NCBI GenBank assembly: GCA_016219075.1
Contig: JACRCJ010000227.1
Coordinates: forward strand, 1 to 8,873
Source of the DNA: Deltaproteobacteria bacterium
Lineage (GTDB): Bacteria; Desulfobacterota; GWC2-55-46
Direction of reading: 5' to 3'
Length of the DNA stretch: 8,873 nucleotides
Below are positions 8,216 through 8,873 of this stretch, piece by piece. Position 1 is the first letter of the stretch. The number at the start of each line of letters is the position of its first letter. Below the pieces are notes generated by a model that worked only from the letters and a program-made list of their open reading frames with translations, was not told the origin of the DNA and searched no databases. The position numbers and the translations under genes were made by a program.

Positions 8216-8873
8216 CATTCTGGGCCGAAGGCGGAAGCCCTATAGGGATGGGGCACCTCTCAAGGTGCGTAAACATCGCCAGGGCTTTAAAGAGACTCCA
8301 CATCCCCTTTAGCTTTCTCGTCAACGACGAAAAATCAGTAAAAGGCCGCCTTGAGGCCGAGGGGTTCGACTTCAAGACCGCTTTGATCGCCGAAGGGTCA
8401 GCGGGCGCCGTTACGGAAGAGGTTGTCGTTATCGACACGAAAAAGGACCTGAAGAGGCTCACGGGCCTGTTGAAGGAGGCCGGCAAAAAGGTCGTCGCCA
8501 TCGACAACACCACGGCCCCGGAGGCCGACTCGGTGGTCGTCCCCTCGGCGTTTTTCAGGGGAGAGAAGGGCAACAGGGTAGCCGGCGGAAGCGAGTTTCT
8601 TATCATCGGCGAGAATTTTCTCCGCGAAAGAAAGAACCTCTTCATAAAAGAGGGGCTTAATCCCTTCAAGGTGCTTGTGACCATGGGCGGGGCCGACCCC
8701 TTTAACTTAACCGGGCTTGTCGTAAACGCGTTAGAGCGTCTTGCCGGGATAGAGGTGACGGTCGTGATGGGGCCCGCTTCCAGTCCGTCGCCTTTTTTAA
8801 AGAGGTTCATGGAGACCGGAAACCCCGCGTTCAGGTTCCTCTACGATGTCGCGGACATGGCCCCGCTGATGAG
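8200..8873 (+). CDS. pseG: UDP-2,4-diacetamido-2,4,6-trideoxy-L-altropyranose hydrolase, PseG/SpsG-like (partial, runs off right edge)
   Basis: A GT-B-fold (MurG-like) hydrolase predicted to cleave UDP from the acylated amino sugar, releasing the free hexose used by the NeuB/PseI-type synthase. The frame is open from the ATG at 8200 to the window end, giving about 224 residues of a protein normally near 280-340. FWAEGGSPIGMGHLSRC (7-23) is the family signature, with H19 in the position of the catalytic His of PseG. VVVIDTKKD and VVAIDNT follow in the N-terminal half. VTMGGADPFNLTGLVVNAL matches the start of the C-terminal domain, where SpsG/PseG proteins read roughly SLGGSDP. GGAGG (8191-8195) lies 4 nt before the ATG. 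The ATG overlaps the end of the preceding oxidoreductase gene by 16 bp. Homology to PseG rather than to the NeuC/LegG epimerases supports a pseudaminic-type route. Confidence 0.87.
   Translation, partial: MSHGVTFWAEGGSPIGMGHLSRCVNIARALKRLHIPFSFLVNDEKSVKGRLEAEGFDFKTALIAEGSAGAVTEEVVVIDTKKDLKRLTGLLKEAGKKVVAIDNTTAPEADSVVVPSAFFRGEKGNRVAGGSEFLIIGENFLRERKNLFIKEGLNPFKVLVTMGGADPFNLTGLVVNALERLAGIEVTVVMGPASSPSPFLKRFMETGNPAFRFLYDVADMAPLM

Noticed and set aside
8205..8810. Open frame on the - strand at the right end (201 codons)
   Set aside because: It is antisense to the PseG-like gene, whose GMGHLSR and GGADP motifs establish the + strand frame.

Overview
The window holds one bacterial gene cluster, with every gene on the + strand. 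It encodes the synthesis of a CMP-activated nonulosonic acid (a sialic-acid-like nine-carbon sugar) of the pseudaminic-acid / Bacillus SpsC-G type. The organism is probably a Gram-negative with moderately high GC. Frequent AGG (Arg) and ATA (Ile) codons, strong AGGAG-type ribosome binding sites, a textbook sigma-54 promoter and a palindromic intergenic element fit Desulfobacterota- or Nitrospirota-like genomes. That taxonomic guess is inference only.

Layout. Positions 3-95 are the last 30 codons of an unidentified upstream gene. Positions 96-387 are a non-coding leader containing a strong hairpin (191-213), two short inverted repeats (266-280 and 288-304) and a near-perfect sigma-54 (-24/-12) promoter at 340-355. 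A tightly packed, probably co-transcribed series follows: PseB-like UDP-GlcNAc 4,6-dehydratase (388-1401), PseC-like aminotransferase (1364-2590, GTG start), a 60-residue zinc-ribbon protein (2611-2793), a Gfo/Idh/MocA oxidoreductase (2794-3837), a NeuB/PseI-family synthase (3839-4882), an SpsF-type cytidylyltransferase (4873-5655) and a class III aminotransferase related to glutamate-1-semialdehyde aminomutase (5684-6994). A 207-bp gap follows, filled by a nested palindromic, MITE/REP-like element that ends in a terminator-like hairpin. After it come a second Gfo/Idh/MocA oxidoreductase (7202-8215) and a PseG/SpsG-like nucleotide-sugar hydrolase that runs off the right end (8200-8873).

How the genes fit together. 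PseB and PseC would turn UDP-GlcNAc into UDP-4-amino-4,6-dideoxy-L-AltNAc. After an N-acylation whose enzyme (PseH/SpsD type) is not in the window, the PseG-like protein removes UDP. The NeuB-like synthase condenses the free sugar with phosphoenolpyruvate, and the SpsF-like enzyme attaches CMP. Two oxidoreductases, the class III aminotransferase and the zinc-ribbon protein exceed the canonical pathway and suggest a modified or variant nonulosonic acid. A sigma-54 promoter at the head of such an operon suggests, but does not prove, a link to flagellin glycosylation or another RpoN-controlled surface structure. I see no tRNA, rRNA, CRISPR array or transposase gene.
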